From Candidatus Bathyarchaeota archaeon (GTDB taxonomy: Archaea; Thermoproteota; Bathyarchaeia; Bathyarchaeales; Bathyarchaeaceae), in contig JAPUUO010000085.1 in the NCBI GenBank assembly GCA_026967815.1, forward strand, positions 1 to 6,316: DNA of 6,316 bases, given 5' to 3'. Position numbers and translations under genes: made by a program. Below are positions 1 to 5,974 of the stretch, one piece after another. Every line of letters starts with the position of its first letter. Position 1 is the stretch's first letter. Under the pieces are notes generated by a model. The model was not told the origin of the DNA. It saw only the letters and a list, made by a program, of their open reading frames with translations, and ran no database searches.

Positions 1-91
1 TATCAAATGAGTTGAAGAGCTCGGCTAGCTTGCGAGCATCTTCCTTCTGGAACTCGATGATCCTGGGTCCATCTGTGGCTGAACCGTCCAT
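1..91 (-). CDS. Possible GNAT-family N-acetyltransferase, N-terminal 30 codons only (runs off left edge)
   Basis: Reading the minus strand from the ATG at 91-89, thirty codons stay open to the window edge. An in-frame TAG lies eight codons upstream with no ATG, GTG or TTG between, so this start is well fixed. The visible peptide has a short charged lead, then RIIEFQKEDA, then ARKLAELFNSFD. This pattern of a beta strand, an acidic turn and an amphipathic helix is typical of the beginning of GNAT acetyltransferases, where the first helix often reads LAELxN. No acetyl-CoA-binding motif is visible because the gene is cut, so the family call rests on a weak resemblance and another alpha/beta enzyme is possible. 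A TATA box at 147-154 precedes it; the Shine-Dalgarno is poor (AAGGGAAG about 7 nt upstream). It is divergent from the Pat-like gene. Confidence 0.45.
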   Translation of the reverse strand, partial: MDGSATDGPRIIEFQKEDARKLAELFNSFD

Positions 92-146
92 CTTTTGGGC
101 TTCCCTTTTCAGCTATCTACAAGCCTAGTTAAAAAGAGACAAGTGT

Positions 147-154
147 CATATAAA
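147..154 (-). promoter_or_regulatory. Archaeal TATA box for the leftward gene
   Basis: On the minus strand the sequence reads TTTATATG, close to the archaeal TATA consensus, preceded by a purine-containing CAAAG that could serve as BRE. It is 55 nt upstream of the ATG at 91, placing a transcription start near 123-127 and a leader of about 30 nt. This is inferred from sequence only. Confidence 0.5.
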
Positions 155-245
155 CTTTGAAAAAACTTCGCTCTCCTGATCCCCATCGATAAGTCCGAGA
201 ATTTCATCATACTTTTCGCGCGTGCTCGATGGGTGCTTTGAGAAC

Positions 246-259
246 ACCTTTTGAAAGGT
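246..259. promoter_or_regulatory. Hyphenated palindrome ACCTTT-TG-AAAGGT upstream of the pat-like promoter
   Basis: Two perfect six-base inverted arms flank a TG centre. The element ends 14 bases before the TATA box of the rightward gene, a usual position for an archaeal activator or for a regulator shared by a divergent pair. Palindromes of this size arise by chance fairly often in 250 bases, so it is only a candidate operator. Confidence 0.3.
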
Positions 260-260
260 A

Positions 261-281
261 CGAAAGTGCATACTATAAATA
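261..281 (+). promoter_or_regulatory. BRE and TATA box of the Pat-like gene
   Basis: TATAAATA at 274-281 is a strong archaeal TATA box, with a purine-rich CGAAAG at 261-266 somewhat upstream that may contribute a BRE. The predicted transcription start is near 303-306, giving a leader of about 37 nt that contains the Shine-Dalgarno. The good TATA match and the correct spacing to the gene support the call. Confidence 0.65.
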
Positions 282-325
282 TCATGCATGTAATATCTCA
301 TTTGAAAAGCAGTTTCTGCGGAAAT

Positions 326-331
326 AGGAGG
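326..331 (+). promoter_or_regulatory. Strong Shine-Dalgarno AGGAGG
   Basis: A perfect AGGAGG ends 10 nt before the ATG at 342, complementary to the archaeal 16S rRNA 3' end. It fixes the start of the fusion protein: the CoA-binding domain begins about ten residues after this ATG, as expected. Confidence 0.8.
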
Positions 332-341
332 AACCTTCACG

Positions 342-3005
342 ATGGGCGTTGAAAATCTCGACAAAATCTTCAATCCCCGCAGAATAGCCGTCATTGGAGC
401 AAGTAACAGAGAGAACTCTCTCGGAGCTAAACTGCTTCGGAATATGATTGGCGTAGGATACAATGGAGTTGTTTATCCAGTCAACCCTTTTAGACCAACC
501 GTGCAAGGCATAACCGCCTACCCGAACATCAAGAAAATCCCGCGACAAGTAGAACTCGCGATCATAGCAACTCCAGCGCACACCGTTCCGCAAATAATCG
601 AAGAGTGTGGAGCCTCTGGAGTTTCGGCAGCAATTATTGTCTCAGCAGGTTTTAAAGAAGCTGGAGAAGAAGGAAAGGCTCTTGAAAAAGAGATTCTTGA
701 ACACAAAAACCGTTACAACATGCGCATCATTGGACCTAACAGTCTTGGAGTAATGCGTCCAAGAATCAAGCTCAACGCCACTTTTACGAAAAAGACAGCG
801 AGTCCTGGGAAAATAGCATTCATCTCGCAGAGTGCGGCGCTATGCGCTTCAGTGTTGGACTGGGCTTCAGAAGCCCACGTTGGATTTAGTGCTTTGGTTT
901 CAGTAGGTTCAATGCTCGATGTTGATTTCGGAGATTTAATCGATTACTTTGGCACCGATATTCAAACATCAAGCATTGTGCTTTATCTTGAATCTATTAA
1001 GAATGCTAGGAAATTTCTGAGTGCGGCGAGGGGATTTGCCAGAGCTAAACCAATCGTAGTGGTGAAAGCAGGGCGATTCCGCGAAAGTGCAAAGGCGGCG
1101 TTGTCCCATACTGGTGCTTTGTGTGGGGAGGACGCTGTTTATGACGCAGCTTTCAGACGCTCCGGAGTCGTTCGTGTTGAAGCGATAAATGATCTTTTTA
1201 ACTGTGCAGAATCGTTGGCGATGCAACCGAACCCGAAAGGTTCCAATCTAACCATAATCACCAATGCTGGTGGACCTGGGATTATGGCTACTGATTTCCT
1301 TATCGCTAAGGGTGGAGAGCTTTCGACATTGAGTAGTGAAACAATTCGTTCATTGAAGAGTGCCTTACCTTCCTATTGTAGCATCTTGAATCCTATAGAC
1401 ATCTTAGAGGAAGCCACTGTGGATAGGTTCAAAAAGGTGATTGAAATCTGTTTCAAGGATCCTAATAGCAACGGCTTCTTGATCATATACACTCCTCAAG
1501 GAGTAGCCGATCCTGTTGAAACTGCAAAGATGATTGTGGAGCTTTCTAGGAAAAACAGGAGGACCACCCTTACGTCGTTTATGGGAGAGGACGATTGCTG
1601 GAAGGCGAGGAGAATCCTACGGAAGAACGGTATCCCAGCGTTCACCACACCTGAGCAAGCCGTTTCCACTTTCATGTACATGCATAGTTACGCTGAGAAC
1701 TTAGAGCTCCTCTATGAGACTCCAGAAGAGTTTTCTGTAGGATTGCCTGACCCGACATCTCTTAAAGAGGTTTTAAGAATGGCATTCGGAAAAGGTCAGG
1801 AAGTTTTAAATCCGATTGAGAGCTTGCATTTCCTTAAGACATACAGTATCCCGACGATCAAGACTCTAGTTGCCAGAGACACGAAAGAAGCTGTAGCTGC
1901 AGCCTCTAGACTAGGATACCCCGTTGCTCTCAAAGTTTTGTCACCACAGATAACTCATAAGTCTAAGGCCGAAGGAGTTGTTCTAAATGTGTGGTCACCC
2001 GAACAAGTTAAAGCAAGTTTTAGGAACTTGGCTGAAAGAGTTGAAAAGTGCAGACCCGAAGCAGAATTCGAGGGTGTCATCATTCAGCCTATGATCCAGA
2101 AAAAGAAGTGCGAAATCTTGATCGGTTCTAAGAAAGACCCTCATTTCGGTTCTGTCATGGTATTTGGCGCTGGAGGGAGTGCTGCTGAGTTATTAAAAGA
2201 TACAAGCATAGGATTTCCACCGCTAAATCAAGTGCTTGCGAGGCGGCTTATGGAGAAAACTGCCATTTTCAAAATCTTGGAGTCAATGGAGCATTCTGTT
2301 AGCGCCAAACTTGAAGAAATCTTAGTGAAGTCTTCTCAGCTAGTGATACATTTTCCTGAGATTAAAGAAATGGACATAAATCCGGTCATAGCTAACGAAC
2401 GCGATGCGGTCGCTGTAGACGCCCGAATAGTAATAGACAAAGAAAGAATTGCTCAAAAAACTCCGCCTGATGAACACATAGTAATTGCTCCATACCCCAA
2501 CAAATACATCACTCGTCGAAAATTGAACGATGGCACATCCGTTGTTCTGCGTCCCATCAAGCCTGAAGATGAAGCTCTTCTCTCTGAGCTGTTTCAATCC
2601 TTGTCGGAAGAAACGATGCGGTTCCGGTTCTTTCAAGTAATCAAAGATCTGCCCCACGAATCTCTGGTCAGGTATTGCAACGTAGATTATGACCGAGAAA
2701 TTGCCATAGTTGCAGAGATGAAAAAAGGCAAGAGAAAAATCATTGGTGCTACACGGCTCATCTTGGAGCCTAGTCAAAAATGTGGGGAGTTTGCTGTTGT
2801 GGTTGGAGACCATTGGCAAAGACTTGGACTTGGGTCGAAGCTTGTTGACTACATCATTGAGATTGGTAAAGATATGGGGTTGGAAACAATTGCCGGTGAT
2901 GTTCTGTCGAGGAACTTCAAGATGATTCGTTTGTGCACTAAAAAGGGTTTCAAGCTGGAGCCTGTTGACGAAGATACTATAAAAGCGGCATTGAAACTAT
3001 CCTAG
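342..3005 (+). CDS. Pat-like fusion: ADP-forming acyl-CoA synthetase plus GNAT (lysine) acetyltransferase
   Basis: The 887-residue product has five parts in order. A CoA-binding Rossmann domain covers about 8-135 (RRIAVIGASN; VNPF; GPNSLG at 131-136). Succinyl-CoA-ligase-like domains cover about 150-460, with SQSAAL at 162-167 and SHTGAL at 255-260; His256 aligns with the alpha-subunit phosphohistidine (His257 in Pyrococcus ADP-forming acetyl-CoA synthetase). An ATP-grasp domain covers about 475-705, with THK at 538-540 (His539, the beta-subunit phosphohistidine position), a GAGGSAAELLKD loop at 609-620 and EMDINP at 676-681. A C-terminal GNAT domain covers about 725-887, with the acetyl-CoA loop QRLGLG at 826-831 and Glu816 in GEFAV as candidate general base. 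Order and length match bacterial Pat (YfiQ, about 886 residues), which acetylates Acs; the next gene is an Acs. With both histidines kept, it may also interconvert acetyl-CoA, ADP and phosphate with acetate, CoA and ATP. Cytosolic; no membrane segments. The fold is certain; bifunctionality and target are inferred. Confidence 0.9.
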   Translation: MGVENLDKIFNPRRIAVIGASNRENSLGAKLLRNMIGVGYNGVVYPVNPFRPTVQGITAYPNIKKIPRQVELAIIATPAHTVPQIIEECGASGVSAAIIVSAGFKEAGEEGKALEKEILEHKNRYNMRIIGPNSLGVMRPRIKLNATFTKKTASPGKIAFISQSAALCASVLDWASEAHVGFSALVSVGSMLDVDFGDLIDYFGTDIQTSSIVLYLESIKNARKFLSAARGFARAKPIVVVKAGRFRESAKAALSHTGALCGEDAVYDAAFRRSGVVRVEAINDLFNCAESLAMQPNPKGSNLTIITNAGGPGIMATDFLIAKGGELSTLSSETIRSLKSALPSYCSILNPIDILEEATVDRFKKVIEICFKDPNSNGFLIIYTPQGVADPVETAKMIVELSRKNRRTTLTSFMGEDDCWKARRILRKNGIPAFTTPEQAVSTFMYMHSYAENLELLYETPEEFSVGLPDPTSLKEVLRMAFGKGQEVLNPIESLHFLKTYSIPTIKTLVARDTKEAVAAASRLGYPVALKVLSPQITHKSKAEGVVLNVWSPEQVKASFRNLAERVEKCRPEAEFEGVIIQPMIQKKKCEILIGSKKDPHFGSVMVFGAGGSAAELLKDTSIGFPPLNQVLARRLMEKTAIFKILESMEHSVSAKLEEILVKSSQLVIHFPEIKEMDINPVIANERDAVAVDARIVIDKERIAQKTPPDEHIVIAPYPNKYITRRKLNDGTSVVLRPIKPEDEALLSELFQSLSEETMRFRFFQVIKDLPHESLVRYCNVDYDREIAIVAEMKKGKRKIIGATRLILEPSQKCGEFAVVVGDHWQRLGLGSKLVDYIIEIGKDMGLETIAGDVLSRNFKMIRLCTKKGFKLEPVDEDTIKAALKLS

Positions 3006-3017
3006 ATTTCTGCTCGG

Positions 3018-3030
3018 TTCTTTTTCTCTC
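3018..3030 (+). terminator. Pyrimidine/oligo-T stretch after the Pat-like gene
   Basis: Thirteen bases after the TAG stop the plus strand reads TTCTTTTTCTCTC, containing five consecutive T. Archaeal RNA polymerase commonly terminates in such runs without a strong hairpin. Only a four-base stem (CTCA/TGAG, 3028-3041) is nearby, so the assignment rests on the T-run and its position. Confidence 0.35.
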
Positions 3031-3059
3031 AGCTCAGTGAGTTTTCGCCTCTCTTGCTG

Positions 3060-3151
3060 GATTCGCAATATGGAACGAACGCTTGTCTGTGTACTCAATT
3101 GTGAAAATTGATTCGCACAATGTCATTTACAGGAATTATGGAACGATTCGC
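3060..3151. repeat. Short direct repeats in the convergent spacer
   Basis: The spacer between the two convergent genes contains TATGGAACGA twice (3069-3078 and 3137-3146), GATTCGCA twice (3060-3067 and 3110-3117) and a third GATTCGC at 3145-3151 that overlaps the second TATGGAACGA. A small inverted repeat, CAATT-gtgaa-AATTG, sits at 3096-3110. I see no reading frame or RNA gene in it. It may be a decayed local duplication or coincidence. Confidence 0.4.
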
Positions 3152-3163
3152 TCTGAAAATAGA

Positions 3164-3180
3164 ATGGACAAAAATAGATA
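3164..3180 (-). terminator. Oligo-T stretch after acs
   Basis: Downstream of the acs stop codon the minus strand reads TATCTATTTTTGTCCATTC, with a run of five T at 3170-3174. It begins about 10 nt past the TAA at 3193-3191, the usual location for an archaeal U-tract terminator, and has no obvious hairpin. Confidence 0.4.
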
Positions 3181-3190
3181 AATGGGTGAT

Positions 3191-5152
3191 TTATGCTTTA
3201 TAGCCGACCTCTTCTTTCAGTTGTTGAACTGACTCTGGGTTCATAAGAGTTGTAGTGTCGCCGACAGGTTGGTTTCTTACCAAGGACTTCAAGATTCTCC
3301 GCATGATTTTTCCGCTTCGGGTTTTAGGCAGTTCATGCGAAAATATTATTTTATCGGGTCTAGCGGTTGGTCCTATCGTAGCGTCAACGTGCTTTATCAG
3401 TTCTTTTTTGAGTTGATCTGAATGCTCGGCTTCTCTTTTGAGTGTAACAAAGGCTATGGGAACCTCGCCTTTAATATCGTGCGGAGATGCTACCACTGCG
3501 CATTCCACTACTGCCTCGTGGCTTGTTATAGCGTTTTCCAGTTCTGCCGTTGATAGTCTGTGACCTGCAACTTTCATCACGTCGTCAACTCTACCGGTTA
3601 ATCGAATGTTTTCAAACTCATCCCATCTTCTTGCTCCGTCGCTTGTGTAGTAGTATTTTTCGCCGTACACTCTAAAGTACTCCTTGTATCGTTCCGGATT
3701 TTTCCAGATGTTTCTAAGCATTCCTGGCGCAAAAGGACTTGTCTGAACTAAGTATCCACCTTCGCCAACAGGTACAGATTTTCCAATTTCGTCGAGAACG
3801 TCATGACTTGTGCCTGGGAAGCTTCTGCCAGCAACCGTTGGGATAAACGGACCTATACCTGGTAGAGCGTTGATGAGAGTTCCACCAGTTTCCGTTTGCC
3901 ACCAAGTGTCGATTACCGGGCATCTTCCACCGCCAATCTTATTGAAATACCATAACCACGCCTCTTCATTAATCGGCTCACCTACTGTGCCCAGTATTCG
4001 AATACTGTTGAGGTTGTGCTTTCCAGGCCAATCTTCACCCCATTGCATAAACATTCTTATCGCTGTAGGAGCGGTGTAGAAAACTGTTACACCATACTTC
4101 TCCACTATGCTCCACCACCTGTCTTGTTGAGGGTAGTTTGGAGCACCTTCATACTCGAGCATCGTGGCGCCGACTAGAAGGGGACCATAGCAGCCGTAGG
4201 TGTGACCTGTAATCCAGCCGATATCGGCGGTACACCAGAAGACATCTTCTTCATGAAGGTCGAAGTTCCATTTTGTTGTCCAATATGCTTGTACCGCGTA
4301 TCCACCAGTGTGGTGTTCAACTCCTTTTGGCTTGCCTGTTGTGCCGCTTGTGTAGAGAATGAATATTGGATCTTCGCTGTCTCTGGGTTCGGGTTCGCAG
4401 TAGTTGTCTGCGTTTTTCAGTAGTTCATGCCACCAATAGTCTCTGCCTTCAACCATGTTTACGTCCAGTCCGACTCGCTTCACAACTACAACCTTTTTTA
4501 TGGGTGTGCCTTCTACTCCTTTGTCCGCTTCAGTCTTCAAGTTTATTTGTTTTCCCCGTCTGTAGTATCCATCTGATGTTACGAGAACCTTGGCCTCTGC
4601 ATCTATCATTCTTTCTTGCAGTGATTTGCCGCTGAAGGCAGAAAAGACCACGCTGTGTATGGCTCCGATGCGGGTGCAGGCTAACATGACAATTTGCACT
4701 TCAGGGATCATGGGCAAGTATATTCCAACTCTGTCACCCTTTTTTACACCGAGACTCTTCAGCACGTTAGCGAACTTGTTGACTTCACGGTATAAGTCGA
4801 AGTATGTGAGCACTCTTTCTTTCTCATTTGGTGGTTCGGGCACCCATATTATCGCAGCTTTGTTTCTTCTCCAAGTTTCGATGTGCCGGTCTAAAGCGTT
4901 GAAGGAAATGTTCAGTTTTCCGTTAAGAAACCACTTGTAGTAGGGTGGTTTCCATTGGTATGTTTCGTCCCATTCCTTGAACCACTCAAGTCCCTCACGG
5001 GCAAGCTTTGCCCAGAAAGCCGCAGGGTCTTTGGAAGCTTCTGTGTAGATCGATTCATCCTTCACCCAAGCCTTCTTCTTGAGTTCATCGGATGGCCAGA
5101 ATACGTTGTTATTCTGTGTATCTCTCCTAACCCACATAACCGGTTTAAACAT
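3191..5152 (-). CDS. acs: Acetyl-CoA synthetase, AMP-forming (acetate-CoA ligase)
   Basis: This enzyme activates acetate with ATP through acetyl-AMP to acetyl-CoA in the cytosol. From the ATG at 5152 it has 653 residues (E. coli Acs has 652). Visible motifs are the P-loop YTSGTTGKPKG at 267-277, the acetate-pocket GWITGH at 312-317 (Ile where bacterial Acs has Val310, then Thr), VGEP at 390-393, DTWWQTETGG at 415-424 with the Trp that limits the pocket to small acids, the hinge/A8 region GRVDDVMKVAGHRL at 520-533, and PKTRSGKIMRR at 609-619 with catalytic Lys615. That lysine is the one acetylated by Pat in bacteria. The frame is open upstream to a GTG at 5296, adding 48 Ser/Thr-rich residues. 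I reject that start because the extension does not resemble Acs, contains a TATA box and a palindrome, and its GTG has only AGGA three bases away. The ATG at 5152 itself lacks a good Shine-Dalgarno. The gene follows satP on the same strand and converges on the Pat-like gene. Confidence 0.95.
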   Translation of the reverse strand: MFKPVMWVRRDTQNNNVFWPSDELKKKAWVKDESIYTEASKDPAAFWAKLAREGLEWFKEWDETYQWKPPYYKWFLNGKLNISFNALDRHIETWRRNKAAIIWVPEPPNEKERVLTYFDLYREVNKFANVLKSLGVKKGDRVGIYLPMIPEVQIVMLACTRIGAIHSVVFSAFSGKSLQERMIDAEAKVLVTSDGYYRRGKQINLKTEADKGVEGTPIKKVVVVKRVGLDVNMVEGRDYWWHELLKNADNYCEPEPRDSEDPIFILYTSGTTGKPKGVEHHTGGYAVQAYWTTKWNFDLHEEDVFWCTADIGWITGHTYGCYGPLLVGATMLEYEGAPNYPQQDRWWSIVEKYGVTVFYTAPTAIRMFMQWGEDWPGKHNLNSIRILGTVGEPINEEAWLWYFNKIGGGRCPVIDTWWQTETGGTLINALPGIGPFIPTVAGRSFPGTSHDVLDEIGKSVPVGEGGYLVQTSPFAPGMLRNIWKNPERYKEYFRVYGEKYYYTSDGARRWDEFENIRLTGRVDDVMKVAGHRLSTAELENAITSHEAVVECAVVASPHDIKGEVPIAFVTLKREAEHSDQLKKELIKHVDATIGPTARPDKIIFSHELPKTRSGKIMRRILKSLVRNQPVGDTTTLMNPESVQQLKEEVGYKA

Positions 5153-5198
5153 GGCATCAACCACTTTGTTAGAGTCGTATTGGGAAATGTGAAACGCG

Positions 5199-5204
5199 AT
5201 ATAA
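5199..5204 (-). promoter_or_regulatory. TATA box of acs
   Basis: On the minus strand AAAGC-TTATAT-CG forms a TATA box with an ATAAAG BRE-like lead. It predicts a transcription start near 5175-5178, about 25 nt before the ATG at 5152. This lies inside the optional 48-codon extension of acs and favours the shorter protein and a promoter separate from satP. Confidence 0.5.
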
Positions 5205-5209
5205 GCTTT

Positions 5210-5222
5210 ATGTTCTGAACAT
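5210..5222. promoter_or_regulatory. 13-base palindrome ATGTTCTGAACAT next to the acs TATA box
   Basis: Six-base arms around a single central base are perfectly complementary (ATGTTC-T-GAACAT). The element lies five bases upstream of the TATA box on the transcribed strand, next to the BRE. Its core, TTCAGAA on the minus strand, recurs just upstream of the satP TATA box. It is a candidate binding site for an acetate or carbon regulator; binding is inferred. Confidence 0.4.
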
Positions 5223-5301
5223 GTAAATGTCGCAAATGACTTCGTCTGTGAACTGAAAGATGGAGAAGCAGGAGTATGCTTGCTATGCGTTGTCACTATT
5301 C

Positions 5302-5889
5302 CTAGCTAGTTGCACATAAAGGTAAGACGGTTTTTCCGTAAACTTCGTTTAAGACTTCTGCTAAAGCTGTGTAGACCGCGCTTAACCCGCAGACTATTCC
5401 CTCGTATCCGGCGACTAAACCCAGGTCGGTATTTCCCGTTAGTTCCTTTGCGGTTAAGAGAAAGAAAAGCACTGCTAGACTCAGGAATACGAACTGAAGG
5501 GCACGGTTTGTTTTCAGCGTTCCAAAGAACATTACGAACGTGAACAGTCCCCACATGAAAAAGTATGCTGCCATGGCTGTGGAATCAGCTGCTTGAAGAG
5601 GAGAAGTTGTTATGGCGTCGAATATCTTGAGCCTTGGAAGCACAAGCAAAACCACTAGAGACCACCAGAACAGGCCATAAGAGCTGAATGCCGTTGTGCC
5701 GAATGTGTTCCCCTTCTTGTATTCCATTATGCCTGCGAATACCTGTGCAAGTCCTCCATAAGCCAAGCCCATCGCTAGAATCATGCTGTTTAAAGAGTAG
5801 AAGCCAGCATTATGGAGATTCAGCAGTACTGTTGTAATTCCGAAACCCAAGAGTCCAAGAGGAGCGGGATTTGCCAATTTTTCGTTCAT
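5302..5889 (-). CDS. satP: Acetate/succinate uptake transporter, GPR1/FUN34/YaaH (SatP) family
   Basis: The 195-residue membrane protein carries the family signature NPAPLGLLGFG at 7-17 and the second conserved stretch YGGLAQVFAGIMEYKKGNTF at 44-63, followed by GTTAFSSYGLFWW. Six hydrophobic segments lie at about 11-30, 36-56, 67-87, 104-124, 130-148 and 156-180, as expected for the six-helix AceTr family, whose E. coli and methanogen members form hexameric channels or proton symporters for acetate. Length is normal (E. coli YaaH 188). The start ATG has GAAGGG at 5901-5896, six bases upstream, and its own TATA box at 5947-5942. Placement directly before acs on the same strand indicates acetate import feeding Acs. 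Substrate is inferred from family and neighbour; succinate or other small acids are possible. Confidence 0.93.
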   Translation of the reverse strand: MNEKLANPAPLGLLGFGITTVLLNLHNAGFYSLNSMILAMGLAYGGLAQVFAGIMEYKKGNTFGTTAFSSYGLFWWSLVVLLVLPRLKIFDAITTSPLQAADSTAMAAYFFMWGLFTFVMFFGTLKTNRALQFVFLSLAVLFFLLTAKELTGNTDLGLVAGYEGIVCGLSAVYTALAEVLNEVYGKTVLPLCATS

Positions 5890-5895
5890 TTTTTT

Positions 5896-5901
5896 CCCTT
5901 C
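5896..5901 (-). promoter_or_regulatory. Shine-Dalgarno GAAGGG of satP
   Basis: GAAGGG reads on the minus strand six A residues before the ATG at 5889, an acceptable spacing, and supports that start codon, which directly precedes the NPAPLG signature by six residues. Confidence 0.55.
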
Positions 5902-5914
5902 TGGAATTCGTGTG

Positions 5915-5937
5915 AAGAACTCATCACGTGTGTTCTT
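5915..5937. promoter_or_regulatory. Inverted repeat AAGAAC-N11-GTTCTT at the satP transcription start
   Basis: Two perfect six-base arms (5915-5920 and 5932-5937) are separated by 11 bases, so their centres are 17 bases apart. The spacer contains the palindrome CACGTG at 5925-5930. The repeat starts four bases after the TATA box and covers the predicted transcription start, where archaeal repressors usually bind to block polymerase recruitment. Candidate operator only. Confidence 0.4.
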
Positions 5938-5940
5938 AAT

Positions 5941-5959
5941 GTATAAAACCTTTTCTGAA
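5941..5959 (-). promoter_or_regulatory. TATA box of satP with upstream TTCAGAA element
   Basis: Minus strand reads TTCAGAAAAGG and then TTTTATAC. TTTATA at 5947-5942 is the TATA box, GAAAAGG the BRE, and TTCAGAA (5959-5953) matches the core of the palindrome in front of acs. The predicted transcription start is near 5920, giving a leader of about 30 nt. This promoter indicates that satP can be transcribed independently of pyrE, which ends 85 nt upstream. Confidence 0.55.
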
Positions 5960-5974
5960 GACTTTGCTGGCGCG

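Noticed and set aside
284..352. 23-codon upstream ORF starting with ATG at 284 and overlapping the Pat-like start
   Set aside because: Its ATG lies about 20 bases before the predicted transcription start (about 303-306), so it would not be on the mRNA; it has no Shine-Dalgarno.
146..593. Minus-strand open frames of about 100 codons (146-463 and 282-593)
   Set aside because: They lie largely opposite the start of the Pat-like gene and across its promoter, have no recognisable domain and no ribosome-binding site; shadow frames.
2340..2819. 159-codon minus-strand frame inside the Pat-like gene
   Set aside because: Lies entirely opposite the ATP-grasp/GNAT coding region, whose domains are conserved; its own translation resembles no family.
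5120..5128. Strong Shine-Dalgarno-like AGGAGAGAT on the minus strand inside acs
   Set aside because: It encodes Arg-Arg-Asp in frame and no ATG, GTG or TTG follows at usable distance; the next in-frame start is GTG at 5065, inside conserved Acs sequence.
3810..5218. Several plus-strand frames of 73-116 codons opposite acs
   Set aside because: Cysteine-, proline- and phenylalanine-rich translations opposite a strongly conserved gene, with no motifs; shadow frames.
5306..5554. Frames on both strands overlapping satP, including an Arg-rich plus-strand peptide at 5310-5543
   Set aside because: The satP frame has the family signature and six membrane helices; the Arg/Leu-rich alternatives are by-products of its codon use.
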